In this document: in pieces, positions 7,689 to 16,863 of the stretch
How positions within the stretch are numbered: the stretch's first letter is position 1
How the letters are laid out: every line of letters begins with the position of its first letter
Assembly: GCA_903951425.1 (NCBI GenBank)
Contig: CAJBBX010000149.1
Location: 1-64,000, forward strand
Length of the DNA: 64,000 bases
DNA from: an uncultured Chthonomonas sp.
Lineage (GTDB): Bacteria; Armatimonadota; Chthonomonadetes; Chthonomonadales; CAJBBX01
Reading direction: 5' to 3'
Made by a program: the position numbers and the translations under genes
Notes under the pieces: model-generated
Told to the model about the DNA's origin: nothing
Database searches by the model: none
Seen by the model: the letters and a program-made list of their open reading frames with translations, nothing else

Positions 7689-10600
7689 ATGGGTGGGATC
7701 GCCGTATTCCTCGCGTTGATTGCCCTGTCGCTGCAGACCGGGCCGACGCCTGAACCGCCTGCGCCGAAGCCCGGCCCGGCCCATGCCGCGCTCTTGGATC
7801 GGGCCAGATCCGCGTCTGATGGCCGTGCTTTGGCCGAGACGCTGCTCTCGGCAACGACCGCGGCTTCGACTGCGGAGCGTGACGGTGACTGGATCGGGGC
7901 GGCGGCATGCCACAGTGCGTGCGCTCTCATCCTGGTCAAACAGAGCCGACCTCGCGACGCCTCGGCCGCGTGGACCAGGGCGGCGCTGGCATGGGAGCGG
8001 GCCGGCGACGGCCCGGCCCGAATCAGGGCGTTGGGCGAGGCCGCTCAAGTCCTGATCGCCGAAAAGCTCGAGGGGGCGCGCCCGTTGCTGGACCAGGCGC
8101 TGGCGGCGGGCAAGGCCGAAACGGCACGACCGCTGACCGCGGCCGAGGCCCTCTTCGCCGTCGGTGTCGCGCTATCGAACGGCCGCAAACCCGACATGGC
8201 GCCCGACTTCGCTCAAGCAGGGATGGCGGTCCGCGAGCGGCTCGGGTGCGAGCCCCCGGCGATCGCTCAGGCGCTCGAATACCTCGGTGCGTTCGAGATC
8301 CGAGCGCGGCACATGCCGGACGCAGAGAGCTGCTATAGGCGAGCGCTGGAGATATACGAGCGGCGCTCGAGAGAGTCCGCCGATGTGGCTCGAGCCCTCC
8401 ACGGCCTGGCCCAGGCAGTCAGTGGCTGGGGGCGTTACGACTATGCGGCGGCGAAGCAGTACTACGGTCGCGCCTATGCCATCCGTCAGAAGCTGGCCCC
8501 CGACTCCGTTCCGGTTGCGGACAGCGTTCGAGCCCTCGGAGACACGGCGTACAATCAGGGCGAGTACGCCGCGGCTGAGGTCCACTACGTCCGCGCCCTG
8601 GCCATCTACGGGAACCTGGCGCCCGGCTGCGAAACCATGGCCAGGTGCCTCTGCCACCACGCTATGGCAGCCTATCAGCAGAGCAAGATCGCGGAGGCCG
8701 AGTCACGCCATAGGCAGGCGCTCGCCCTGTTCACCCAGCTGGACACGAGGTCCGCTGACATGGCCCTGAACCTCCAGGGGCTTGGAGACGCGCTCTTCAG
8801 TGCCGGTGACCTTACGGAGGCCTATGCCTGCTACCGAAGGGCGCTGGAAATCCGCGAGTACCTCAGTCCCGGCTCGCTTGAGGTGGCCGAATCGCTGAAC
8901 CAGCTCGGAGGCATCTCCTGGGCCCGAGGTGACCTTCCTGCCGCGGCGCGCTCCTTCGAGCGTGCGATCGATATTCCCGGGCGACTGGGCTATCAGGTTG
9001 AGGAGGGCGAGTACCTGAGCCGGCTCGCTGTTGTGGTCAAGGCCCAAGGGCACCCAGGCACGGCTGAGACCTACCTGAAACGTGCGCTCATTCTGGTTGA
9101 GCGTTGGTTGCCTGGCTCGCTGAACGTCGCAGGTGTGTTGACCAGGCTGGGTGACCTGTACCTGAGCCGCGGCGCGCCCGTGGGCGCGGAGGCCTACTAC
9201 AGGCGTGCTCAGGCCATCCAACGCAATCTGGCGCCCGGCTCGCTGGAAGAGGCGCACACGCTGCATGGCCTCGGCGGCGCCGCGCAACGCATGGGGGACC
9301 TTGTCGCCGCCCGGACCCACTACCTGGAAGCTATGGCCATCCGCGAGAAGCTGGCACCGGGCTCGCTGGAGGCGGCGGAGAGCCTCCAGAGCCTTGCCGG
9401 ACTCGACATGGCCCAGAAGCGATGGAGCCAAGCGGCCGCGCAGCTGGAACAGGCCGCGGCCATCGTGGAGGCCCAACGCGGGCAGATTGCCAATCCCGAG
9501 GCGCGGGCCATGCTGATGGAGCGCAATGCGGGCCCATTCGACGACCTCCTGGTGGCCTATGTACGGATGGGAAGGTCGGGTAAGGCGTACGAGACGCTGG
9601 AACGGCGGCAGGCCCGTAGCCTCGTTGACGCCGTATCTGAGCGCGGACACGGTGCGACTACGGACCTTGCGCTCGGCGCGCCCCCGCAACTGGTCCAGAA
9701 GCGGCGGGGCCTCGTCCTCGAGCGCCTGGCATGCATGAAGCGGCAGAGCTCTCCGCCCGCCGCCGGGCTGAGGGCCGTGGCAGATGTCGACGCCGACCTG
9801 CGGCAGGTGGAAGACGACATCCGCCGCGCGGCGCCCGGGTTCTCGGGCCTTCGGTACCCGAAGCCGCCGACGCTGGCGCAGGCGCAGGCGGCGCTGGATC
9901 CGGGCACGCTCCTGCTGGCGTACGCGGTGCAGGAGCGCGAGACCATCCTCTTTGCCGTCACGCGTACCGTGTGTCGCGCATACCGCGTCCCGATGGGCTC
10001 TGCACGGCTGGCGAGCCGGGTTGGCGCGTTGCGAGGGGCGCTCACCACGCCCGACGCCGCCTACACCGCCGCGGCGGAGGCCGTCTTTGGCTCACTGGTG
10101 AGGCCCGCCTGGAAGGAGGCCGCCGCCGCGAGCCGACTGCTGATCAGCCCCGACGGTCCTCTGCATCTGCTGCCCTTCAGCGCGCTGGTCGCATCGCGGC
10201 GAGGGACGCGGCCCGTGCATCTGGCCGAGCTCAAGCCCATCCATACCGTGGCCTCGTTGGGGCTGTACCGCCTCGTCCGCGCCATGCGCCGGGCCCCGGC
10301 GGCGGGCAAGGTGGTGGCGCTGGCCGATCCGGCCTATGCGGCCGGGCCCGGCGTGGCATCGTCGCCGATGCAGGCGCACACCCTTGCGGCGCAGGAGGTG
10401 GGCTCGCGGGGGCTGCGGCTGAATCCGTTGCCGGCGACCCGCAAGCAAGTCGGCTCCCTGCGCGAGCTGTATGGGGACCGGGTGGTCGCCCTCGTCGGCC
10501 GCAACGCCACCATCGCCGCGCTCAAGCGCGAGTGCGTGGACGCCCGGGTGGTCCACCTCGCCTGCCACGGCCTGGCCGACAATGTAGACCCCCTCTCCTC

Positions 10601-10982
10601 GGCGCTGGCGCTCAGCCCGGGGCCGGGCGACGACGGGCTGCTCTTCGCATTCGAGGTGCTCCAGAGCGTCCGCTTGCGACGCACCGACCTGGTCATGTTG
10701 TCAGCCTGCAGCACCGGCCTGGGCAGGAATACCAGGTCCGAGGGCGTCGTCGGCCTGACACGCGCCCTGATCTACGCCGGATCGCGTACTGTCGGCACGA
10801 CCCTCTGGTCGGTCGAACTAGACAGCACCACTGCGCTGATGCAGTCGTTCTACCATGCTTGGAACTCCGGAGCCGCCAAAGACGAGGCCCTCCGCCGGGC
10901 CCAGCTCGCCGTGATGCGGCAGGATCGATGGCGGCACCCGTACTACTGGGCAGGGCTCCAACTCGTTGGTGACTGGAAGTAG
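7689..10982 (+). CDS. Secreted TPR-repeat protein with C-terminal CHAT protease domain
   Basis: GGGAGG lies 6 nt before the ATG. The 1097-residue product starts with a short signal peptide-like segment (MGGIAVFLALIALSLQ) and a Pro-rich linker, then about a dozen TPR units (about residues 70-620) with repeats such as AEAYYRRAQAIQ and LAPGSLE. A coiled segment precedes a CHAT domain (about 700-1097). The caspase-like dyad is visible: His960 in HLACHG and Cys1007 in LSACSTG. CHAT domains are caspase-fold proteases often activated through their TPRs. Here the signal-like N-terminus suggests export or membrane anchoring, unlike the usual cytosolic forms. Neighbours are the sigma/anti-sigma pair, so a signalling protease role is plausible; the substrate is unknown. 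Confidence 0.9.
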   Translation: MGGIAVFLALIALSLQTGPTPEPPAPKPGPAHAALLDRARSASDGRALAETLLSATTAASTAERDGDWIGAAACHSACALILVKQSRPRDASAAWTRAALAWERAGDGPARIRALGEAAQVLIAEKLEGARPLLDQALAAGKAETARPLTAAEALFAVGVALSNGRKPDMAPDFAQAGMAVRERLGCEPPAIAQALEYLGAFEIRARHMPDAESCYRRALEIYERRSRESADVARALHGLAQAVSGWGRYDYAAAKQYYGRAYAIRQKLAPDSVPVADSVRALGDTAYNQGEYAAAEVHYVRALAIYGNLAPGCETMARCLCHHAMAAYQQSKIAEAESRHRQALALFTQLDTRSADMALNLQGLGDALFSAGDLTEAYACYRRALEIREYLSPGSLEVAESLNQLGGISWARGDLPAAARSFERAIDIPGRLGYQVEEGEYLSRLAVVVKAQGHPGTAETYLKRALILVERWLPGSLNVAGVLTRLGDLYLSRGAPVGAEAYYRRAQAIQRNLAPGSLEEAHTLHGLGGAAQRMGDLVAARTHYLEAMAIREKLAPGSLEAAESLQSLAGLDMAQKRWSQAAAQLEQAAAIVEAQRGQIANPEARAMLMERNAGPFDDLLVAYVRMGRSGKAYETLERRQARSLVDAVSERGHGATTDLALGAPPQLVQKRRGLVLERLACMKRQSSPPAAGLRAVADVDADLRQVEDDIRRAAPGFSGLRYPKPPTLAQAQAALDPGTLLLAYAVQERETILFAVTRTVCRAYRVPMGSARLASRVGALRGALTTPDAAYTAAAEAVFGSLVRPAWKEAAAASRLLISPDGPLHLLPFSALVASRRGTRPVHLAELKPIHTVASLGLYRLVRAMRRAPAAGKVVALADPAYAAGPGVASSPMQAHTLAAQEVGSRGLRLNPLPATRKQVGSLRELYGDRVVALVGRNATIAALKRECVDARVVHLACHGLADNVDPLSSALALSPGPGDDGLLFAFEVLQSVRLRRTDLVMLSACSTGLGRNTRSEGVVGLTRALIYAGSRTVGTTLWSVELDSTTALMQSFYHAWNSGAAKDEALRRAQLAVMRQDRWRHPYYWAGLQLVGDWK

Positions 10983-10990
10983 GGGGGAGA

Positions 10991-12238
10991 TCAGGGGCGA
11001 GGGGCTCGGCGCGACCGCGCGACGGCTAGCTCGGATTCCGCCAAGCCGGCCAGCATCTTCCGAGGCAGCCGAGAGGATGGGTTGGCCCGCTTCAGCCGCT
11101 CGAGTCGCTCCCGGGCCTCGTCGAGCAGACCCGCCTCGGCGTATAGCACGGCCATGGCGAGCGTCGAGCCGGCGTTCGCGTCGAGCTTTGCCGCAGTCGG
11201 CGCGTCGAGCACGCGGAACCTGGCAGGCGGGTAGCCCTCAGCCCACGACCTACCGATGACCCTTGAGCCGGCGAAGGCCGTCACCTGCCACGAGTAGACG
11301 TGGCCCCGTACCAGTGGCGATGCGACCCGACGTCGGTCGGACGGACCCACGCTGCAGGCCGGCAACTCGGTTCCAGTGGTCTGGTCGGTCAGCTGAATCT
11401 CATGCCGCGTGGCCCCGGCCGGCCGCCGCCACTGGAGGGTCGGGGTTGCTGACGCCGTGATGCAGGCCACAGGCGCCGTCAGCCGGATCACGGGGGGCGC
11501 CGAGTGTTCGGGCCCCAGCGTCACAGGAGCCGATGAGCCAAGCTGAGCAAGGGCGCTCAGGGCGGCACTGGACGGGGTAAGGTGGCCGGTTCGGACGGCG
11601 CGCGCGACCTCGATCGGCAGGCTCTGAACGCGCACCAAGCTCCCGTCGCCCGTTGCGGCGATCTTGCCGCCGGCGTCCTCCACCAGTACGGCGCCGTCCG
11701 CCAGGCTCCGCTCGGGACCGACGGCAGGCGCGGGGCCGCCGCGAGCCTGTGCGAGATCACGCCTCAACAGCACGGTTGCCATGTCGGCCCGGTCGGCACG
11801 AAGGCGTTCCTGCCGCCATCCAACCGCGGCCGCCAGGATCACGGCGCAACAGACCGCGAAGGTGAGCCGCGGCGGAACGCGCAGCCCCGCAAGCAGCCGG
11901 CCCGCCCGGCTCCAGACCGATCCGCTGGGGTCGGGCGCGGCAGCAGAGGTCAGCGGTTCCATCACGACGACCTCGGCCAGAGCCGCCAGGTCGCTGCGGC
12001 ATGGCTCGCAGGCGCCTGTGTGCAGGATGATCTGGCGGCGCTCGGCGGCATCGGCCTCGCCGTCCACGAACGAGGCCATCCGCTCATAGCTCAGGTGGTC
12101 TGTTCCGACCGGGTCCAAGAAGATCGCCCGCTCGAGCGCGTCCAGCCCGCCGCCTGCCGATAGGCGTTGTTCGCGGTACTGCCTAAGTTCTGTCTCAGTC
12201 GCATGCTCGGGCACATCGCGCTCCAGAGCGGGCTTCAT
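10991..12238 (-). CDS. Transmembrane zinc-finger anti-sigma factor with large outer part
   Basis: The 415-residue product is taken from the ATG at 12238, which has GAGGCGGG just upstream; an in-frame ATG at 12259 is only 8 nt from the predicted -10 box and would need leaderless translation. The N-terminal part has the anti-sigma zinc motif H-x3-C-x2-C (HTGACEPC). One membrane segment follows (LTFAVCCAVILAAAVGW). The outer part has a FecR-like stretch (DGAVLVEDAGGKI), an Fn3-like domain (ATPTLQWRRPAGATRHEIQL) and a C-terminal TPR-like helical pair. It should hold the sigma factor encoded just upstream inactive until an envelope signal is sensed. It converges with the TPR-CHAT gene (8-bp gap). 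Confidence 0.85.
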   Translation of the reverse strand: MKPALERDVPEHATETELRQYREQRLSAGGGLDALERAIFLDPVGTDHLSYERMASFVDGEADAAERRQIILHTGACEPCRSDLAALAEVVVMEPLTSAAAPDPSGSVWSRAGRLLAGLRVPPRLTFAVCCAVILAAAVGWRQERLRADRADMATVLLRRDLAQARGGPAPAVGPERSLADGAVLVEDAGGKIAATGDGSLVRVQSLPIEVARAVRTGHLTPSSAALSALAQLGSSAPVTLGPEHSAPPVIRLTAPVACITASATPTLQWRRPAGATRHEIQLTDQTTGTELPACSVGPSDRRRVASPLVRGHVYSWQVTAFAGSRVIGRSWAEGYPPARFRVLDAPTAAKLDANAGSTLAMAVLYAEAGLLDEARERLERLKRANPSSRLPRKMLAGLAESELAVARSRRAPRP

Positions 12239-12267
12239 GGCCCGCCTCGTACTCCCCAATACTGGCT

Positions 12268-12295
12268 ATAGACGGCGAAACGTGGCCGACCTAGC
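12268..12295 (-). promoter_or_regulatory. Predicted ECF sigma promoter, copy 3
   Basis: The third 28-bp element (GCTAGGTC at one end, TCTAT at the other) lies between the sigma gene stop and the anti-sigma gene. This would let the sigma factor raise expression of its own inhibitor, a common feedback layout for ECF systems. The inner sequence differs from copies 1 and 2, but end motifs and spacing are identical. Confidence 0.55.
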
Positions 12296-12331
12296 GCTCG
12301 GCGCAAACAATCTGCCAGACCTGTGACAAGC

Positions 12332-13390
12332 CTACGGCGCCTCCCCTGGCCAGTTCCTCGTCACGCGGCCCCTCAGGCGTCGGCGGGCCGAGAGGCGCAA
12401 GGTGGCGATACGCGTCTCGGACTCCCCGAGTAGCTCCGCGATTCGGGCGTCCGTCCACGGCAGGCTCGCCCAGGCCGCGGCAAGCCGATCCGACGGCAGT
12501 CCCATCACCTCGGCCAGCCTCGGTTGGTTGGTGTTCCAGACCTCGGTGGCTACCGCGATCTCGGCATCCATACCCAGGAGCAGGGCGGCCGCGTGGCGAT
12601 TCGGCAACTGCTGAATCTCCTGCCAGGCGTGGCGCAGTCTCTCCCGGACCGCGACTTGCGCCGCCAGGTCAGGCGCCGGGTCGCGATGCTCCTCTATTGT
12701 GTCACGCCCGTCATCGCCGTCGACGGAGGAGGCTACGGCGATCTGCACCTCCTGTATCCCGAGCAGGCCGTAGATCGCCCGGGTCAGCGCCTTCAGTGGC
12801 ACGGGCCGCCCGATGTGGTTGAGGTACCCGAGCACTATGCCGCCGTGGTCTGGTTTCTGTGCGTCGGCCAGATGGGTGAGTCCGGCGGCCGCATCGGCGA
12901 AGATGGGCTCGCAACCAGTACAGGACGCATACGACTCGTCAGACGCGACGGCGTCGCGCCAGTCCGCAAGGCCGACCATGAAGTGGGGCGCCTTACCGCA
13001 ACCGAGGCGCCGGTCATGCTCCGCGACATAGCGAATCTGGCCTGCCAGCCTGTGGAACCGCGGGGTCCTGACACGCTGCATGGCATTGATGGAGTTTACG
13101 GCAACCTCTGCCGCGTAGGCGGCCGGGTCCCTGACGACTGTTGTCTCTGGTTTGGCCTGGGCGCGACGGAGACACTCGATCACGTTGCACAGCGCATCCA
13201 GCTCGGCGTCCTGCAGGTCCTCGGCAGTCAGGCCGGTGTGGGCCCGCCCATAGACCACGGTCCTGACGGCGGGTTCAACGATGTCATGTACCAGGGCATC
13301 GAGAGGCGCGTCATCGGGCCGGCCGGTTGGGCCCCGGCCGCCGGCATCCGTGTGGTCATCCTCTGATCGGCGGGGCACGTCGGCATCCAT
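12332..13390 (-). CDS. ECF-like sigma-70 family RNA polymerase sigma factor
   Basis: The 352-residue protein has a region-2-like N-terminal part (DLQDAELDALCNVIECLRR, then AYAAEVAVNSINAMQRVRTPRF) and a C-terminal region-4-like helix-turn-helix (WTDARIAELLGESETRIATLRLSARRRLR). The middle is longer than in ordinary ECF factors and contains a Cys/His pair region (HDRRLGCGKAPHF, then SCTGCEP), which may be a regulatory insert. It is followed by a membrane anti-sigma factor gene, the standard arrangement. The start is preceded only by a G-rich GGGGGCC, so the exact N-terminus is less sure. Confidence 0.8.
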   Translation of the reverse strand: MDADVPRRSEDDHTDAGGRGPTGRPDDAPLDALVHDIVEPAVRTVVYGRAHTGLTAEDLQDAELDALCNVIECLRRAQAKPETTVVRDPAAYAAEVAVNSINAMQRVRTPRFHRLAGQIRYVAEHDRRLGCGKAPHFMVGLADWRDAVASDESYASCTGCEPIFADAAAGLTHLADAQKPDHGGIVLGYLNHIGRPVPLKALTRAIYGLLGIQEVQIAVASSVDGDDGRDTIEEHRDPAPDLAAQVAVRERLRHAWQEIQQLPNRHAAALLLGMDAEIAVATEVWNTNQPRLAEVMGLPSDRLAAAWASLPWTDARIAELLGESETRIATLRLSARRRLRGRVTRNWPGEAP

Positions 13391-13605
13391 ATCAGGCCCC
13401 CAGGTGTGTTAGCGTCCACGGCATATTCGACAGCAGATGCCCAAACACCTGCTGAAGGTAGAGCGACCGTGCGGAGTGCAGCAAAGCAATGGCACGACTG
13501 CCGAACGAGACCAGGGGTTGCACGGCATGCGGGGCCTGCCCACGGTCCGCCTACGGGTCTACCGAGCGCCGAAAGGAAGGGCGTACCATGGGGCCGCCTG
13601 CTGCG

Positions 13606-13611
13606 TATAAT
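13606..13611 (+). promoter_or_regulatory. -10 box candidate for aldo/keto reductase gene
   Basis: A consensus TATAAT lies 54 nt before the start of the aldo/keto reductase gene. No good -35 box is seen 16-18 bp upstream. Confidence 0.35.
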
Positions 13612-13664
13612 GCCATGGCCCGGCGCTTTGGAGCGCCGCAGCCGCCATACGGGAGGAAACCAAT

Positions 13665-14618
13665 ATGCAGTATCGCCATCTGGGCACCAGCGGCCTTCGC
13701 GTCAGCGAGGTCTGCCTCGGGTCGTGGCTCACCTACGGCAACGCCACCGACGACAGCACCGCAGAGGCCATCGTCGACAAGGCCTTCGAGCTCGGCATTA
13801 ACTTCTTTGATTGCGCCAACGTCTACGCCGGCGGCGAGGCGGAGAAGGTCTGGGGACGCGTCTTCAGCAAGTTCGACCGAGACGACTACGTCATCGCCAC
13901 CAAGGTCTACTTCCCCATGGGCTCCGGCCCGAACGACCGCGGCCTGAGCCGCAAGCACATCCGGGAGCAGTGCGAGCGGAGCCTGAAGCGGCTGAACCTG
14001 GACTACGTCGACCTCTACCAGTGCCACCGCTACGACGGCGACACGCCGCTGGAAGAGACGCTGCGGGCCATGGACGACCTGGTGACCGCCGGCAAGGCGC
14101 TCTATGTCGGCTTCAGCGAGTGGCCGGCCAGCCGCATCGCCGAGGCGGTGGGGATGCAACAGCGGCTGAACCTGGATCGCTTCGTCTCCAGCCAGCCCTA
14201 CTACAACATGACGGGCCGCGGCATCGAGCGCGAGGTGATGCCCACCTGCAAGCGCGAGGGCATCGGGCAGATCGTCTTCTCGCCGCTGGCCCAGGGCGTG
14301 CTCACAGGGAAGTACCTGCCCGGACAACCCGTGCCCGCCGACAGCCGCGCCGCCGACCCCAAGCAGAACATGTTCCTGAACCAGGGCCGCCTGGATGACG
14401 CGTTGCTGGAGAAGGTGCAGCTGCTCAAGCCCATCGCCGAGCGCGAGGGCCTGAGCCTGGCGCAGCTGGCATTGGCCTGGATCCTGCGGAACGACAACGT
14501 CAGCTCCGTCATCGTCGGCGCCACCAAGCCGGATCAGCTTGCCGACAACGCCGGCGCATCGGGCAAGGTGCTGAGCCCCGAAACGTTGGCCGAGATCGAC
14601 GCCCTCTTCCCGCTGTAG
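13665..14618 (+). CDS. Aldo/keto reductase, Kv-beta/YghZ-like
   Basis: The 317-residue protein begins MQYRHLGTSGLRVSEVCLG after GGGAGGAAACCAAT, a clear start. It is a full-length NADP-dependent aldo/keto reductase of the potassium-channel beta-subunit type: catalytic DCANVYAGG (Asp and Tyr), the lysine in VIATKVYFPMG, the His in DLYQCHRYDGDTPLEETL, and the cofactor-binding SSVIVGATKPDQL near the C-terminus. It would reduce aldehydes or ketones in the cytoplasm; the natural substrate cannot be read from sequence. Confidence 0.93.
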   Translation: MQYRHLGTSGLRVSEVCLGSWLTYGNATDDSTAEAIVDKAFELGINFFDCANVYAGGEAEKVWGRVFSKFDRDDYVIATKVYFPMGSGPNDRGLSRKHIREQCERSLKRLNLDYVDLYQCHRYDGDTPLEETLRAMDDLVTAGKALYVGFSEWPASRIAEAVGMQQRLNLDRFVSSQPYYNMTGRGIEREVMPTCKREGIGQIVFSPLAQGVLTGKYLPGQPVPADSRAADPKQNMFLNQGRLDDALLEKVQLLKPIAEREGLSLAQLALAWILRNDNVSSVIVGATKPDQLADNAGASGKVLSPETLAEIDALFPL

Positions 14619-14673
14619 GCCGGTCGCCGGTTCCCCGCGCCGTTCGGTGGCTCCGGGCGGCGCTGGGCCTGCG

Positions 14674-15108
14674 TCAGTTGGCGTACAGGCGACGCAGGTC
14701 GGCAGGGGAGGCCGCCGTGGCGATGGCGTCCTTGACACGGCCAAGCGTCTCCAGGCTCTCGATGCGCCCTAGCTCCTCCATGTGCCCGAGTGCAGCCGCC
14801 TGGCCGAACTTGAGCTTCAGGCCCAGCCGAAGCGCCTCCATCAGACCCTTGCGGAGGCCCAGCGCCTCACCCTTGGCGACGCCCATCGCCTCGCCCTCTT
14901 GCCTTCCGAGCAGCCCGCCCCCTTGGCGGCCGCGCTCCATGGCCTTTGCCTCGAACCTGGTTACATACTGCATCGCCGTGTCACCCTCTTCCTCGCGGAC
15001 CTCGCTCCAGAACCGGTCGTCCAGCTCCTCCGGGAGTTCGAGGACCCAATCCATGAACGTCATCAGCGCAAATGCCTTGTCTTGTGATACGCCCAATCGG
15101 TCTTCCAC
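14674..15108 (-). pseudogene. C-terminal fragment of Rpn/PD-(D/E)XK transposase-like protein
   Basis: The 144-codon frame from a GTG at 15108 encodes MDWVLELPEELDDRFWSEV, an Ala/Glu/Gly-rich stretch (ERGRQGGGLLGRQEGEAMG) and a C-terminal helix ending LRRLYAN. This is the usual tail of Rpn-family recombination-promoting nuclease/putative transposase proteins. The N-terminal nuclease domain is absent; upstream codons in frame show no such domain and no good ribosome site. It is therefore judged a decayed remnant, though a small expressed protein cannot be excluded. Confidence 0.6.
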
Positions 15109-15242
15109 GGGCTGTCGAACCTGCGTCGGCCTGCCATCGGCGACCTCCTGGGTCGGGCCGCGCCATGGCCGGGCGGCCCATGCGAACGATGTAGCGTAGG
15201 CACGGCGATGCGGCGGCCGCAGGCGTCTGCCACAATGACCGC

Positions 15243-16040
15243 GTGAACGCCCGCGCCCTGACTGCCGCCTGCCGGCGCACCTCGGCCCTATCGGCCGGCG
15301 CCATGCTGGGCGAGAACCCGCTCTTCCTTCTCACCTACCTGTTGCGCCTGCTCCGCCTGGCGGCGCTGCTGGCAATCTGGCGGGCAGTCTTCGCCGCGCG
15401 GGGCCAGGTGGGCGGCATGGACGTGGAGCAGGTCCTCACCTACACGCTCCTGGCGGGCATCCTGGCCGAGCCGCTGAACTGCCGGACCGGGCTGGATCGC
15501 TCGCTCTGGGAGGGCGCCATCGTCACCCGGATGCTCCAGCCCATGGGCCTCGTGGCCTCGTTCGTCTCGGAGATGGCGGGGCGGTGGGCCGTGGGTTTCG
15601 CGTTCTGCTCGCTGCCCATGCTGCTGCTGGCCCCTTTGCTGGGAGTTGACCCGTGGCCCGCCTCTGCGGCGGCCGCGGCGTGGTTCGGGCTGAGCCTGGC
15701 CCTGGCCATCGTGGTGGGCGTTGCGCTGGACTTCCTCTACGGCGCCGCCATCGCGGTCCTGAAGACCGACATCTGGATGCTGGACGGCATGCGCCATGCC
15801 GTGGCGCTGCTCCTCTCCGGCGCGGTGGTGCCGCTGGCCCTGCTGCCCTGGGGCCTGGGCCGATGGATGCAGTGGCTGCCCTTCGGCGCGCTGGCATCGG
15901 CTCCGCTGCAGATCTACACCGGCGCGGGCGACGCCCCTATGCTGCTGGCGCTTCAGGCATTCTGGGCCCTGGCGCTCTGCCTCTTCGGGCGCTGGGTATG
16001 GCGCCTCACGCGGGAGAGGATGGTCAGCTATGGCGGCTAG
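15243..16040 (+). CDS. ABC-2 type transporter permease, first subunit
   Basis: This 265-residue integral membrane protein starts at a GTG and has about six hydrophobic helices (LFLLTYLLRLLRLAALLAIW, FAFCSLPMLLLAPLLG, LALAIVVGVALDFLYG, VALLLSGAVVPLALLPWGLG and others). Order and length match the first permease of DUF990/ABC-2 exporters, with the characteristic VEQVLTYTLLAG segment. The end overlaps the second permease by 11 bp and the ATPase follows, so the three genes form one exporter. The substrate is unknown. Confidence 0.85.
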   Translation: MNARALTAACRRTSALSAGAMLGENPLFLLTYLLRLLRLAALLAIWRAVFAARGQVGGMDVEQVLTYTLLAGILAEPLNCRTGLDRSLWEGAIVTRMLQPMGLVASFVSEMAGRWAVGFAFCSLPMLLLAPLLGVDPWPASAAAAAWFGLSLALAIVVGVALDFLYGAAIAVLKTDIWMLDGMRHAVALLLSGAVVPLALLPWGLGRWMQWLPFGALASAPLQIYTGAGDAPMLLALQAFWALALCLFGRWVWRLTRERMVSYGG

Positions 16041-16863
16041 AATCCTTCGGCTCTGGGCCCTCTACGCCTACCTCGACGGCATGTGGATCGCGCGCGACTT
16101 CCGCAGCTTCATCTTCTACTACCTGGCCGACGCCGTCACCGCCGTGGCGTCGGTGGCGGGCGTGCTGCTGCTGGCCCAACGGTTCGACGGCATCCCGCCC
16201 TGGACCCGCGACCAGGTCGTCTTCCTGCTGGGCTTCGGCATGGTGGCCCGGTTCGTGCCGGACATGCTGGGCAACTACAACGTGCTGCACATCAGCCGCC
16301 GGATCGGACGCGGGCAGCTCGACCACATCCTGGTGCAGCCGCAGCCGGTCTGGATGGCCCTGCTGACCGAGGGCTTCGCGCCCTTCTGGGGCCTGCTGAG
16401 CCTGGCGCCCGGCGTGGGCCTCATGGTCTGGGCAGGGCAGCGGATGGGTCTGGAGGCGACGCCGCCCTGGCTGCTGGCGTTCGCCCTGAACCTGGCCGGA
16501 GCCTCGGCAGCGCTGACGGCCTACGCGGCGCTCTGGGGCTTCGCCGCCTTCTTCCAGCCGAGGGCAGCCGAGGAGATCAGCGGGAGCGCCGTGGACCTGA
16601 TGACGGACCTGAAGGGCTTCCCGCTGGATGCGCTTGGACCCGGCCTGCGCACTGCCCTGGTCACCGTGATCCCGGCGGGCCTGATGGCCTGGTATCCCTG
16701 CCGCGCCCTGCTGGGGCTTGACCACGGGATCGCCGCCCTCTGGGCCACGCCCGCCGCCGCCGCAGCGCTCTGCTGCGCAGCTTGCCTGACCTTTCGTATG
16801 GGAATGAAGCGCTATGCACAGGTCGGATCGAGCCGGTACACCAGCTTCGGGCACCGTCGTTGA
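16030..16863 (+). CDS. ABC-2 type transporter permease, second subunit
   Basis: The start at 16030 overlaps the first permease gene and gives MAARILRLWALYAYLDGMWIARD, the usual opening of DUF990-family permeases; 277 residues with about six membrane segments. The stretch ISRRIGRGQLDHILVQPQPVW is typical of this family. It overlaps the ATPase gene by 50 bp, so the three genes are translationally linked. It pairs with the preceding permease to form the channel of an exporter. Confidence 0.85.
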   Translation: MAARILRLWALYAYLDGMWIARDFRSFIFYYLADAVTAVASVAGVLLLAQRFDGIPPWTRDQVVFLLGFGMVARFVPDMLGNYNVLHISRRIGRGQLDHILVQPQPVWMALLTEGFAPFWGLLSLAPGVGLMVWAGQRMGLEATPPWLLAFALNLAGASAALTAYAALWGFAAFFQPRAAEEISGSAVDLMTDLKGFPLDALGPGLRTALVTVIPAGLMAWYPCRALLGLDHGIAALWATPAAAAALCCAACLTFRMGMKRYAQVGSSRYTSFGHRR

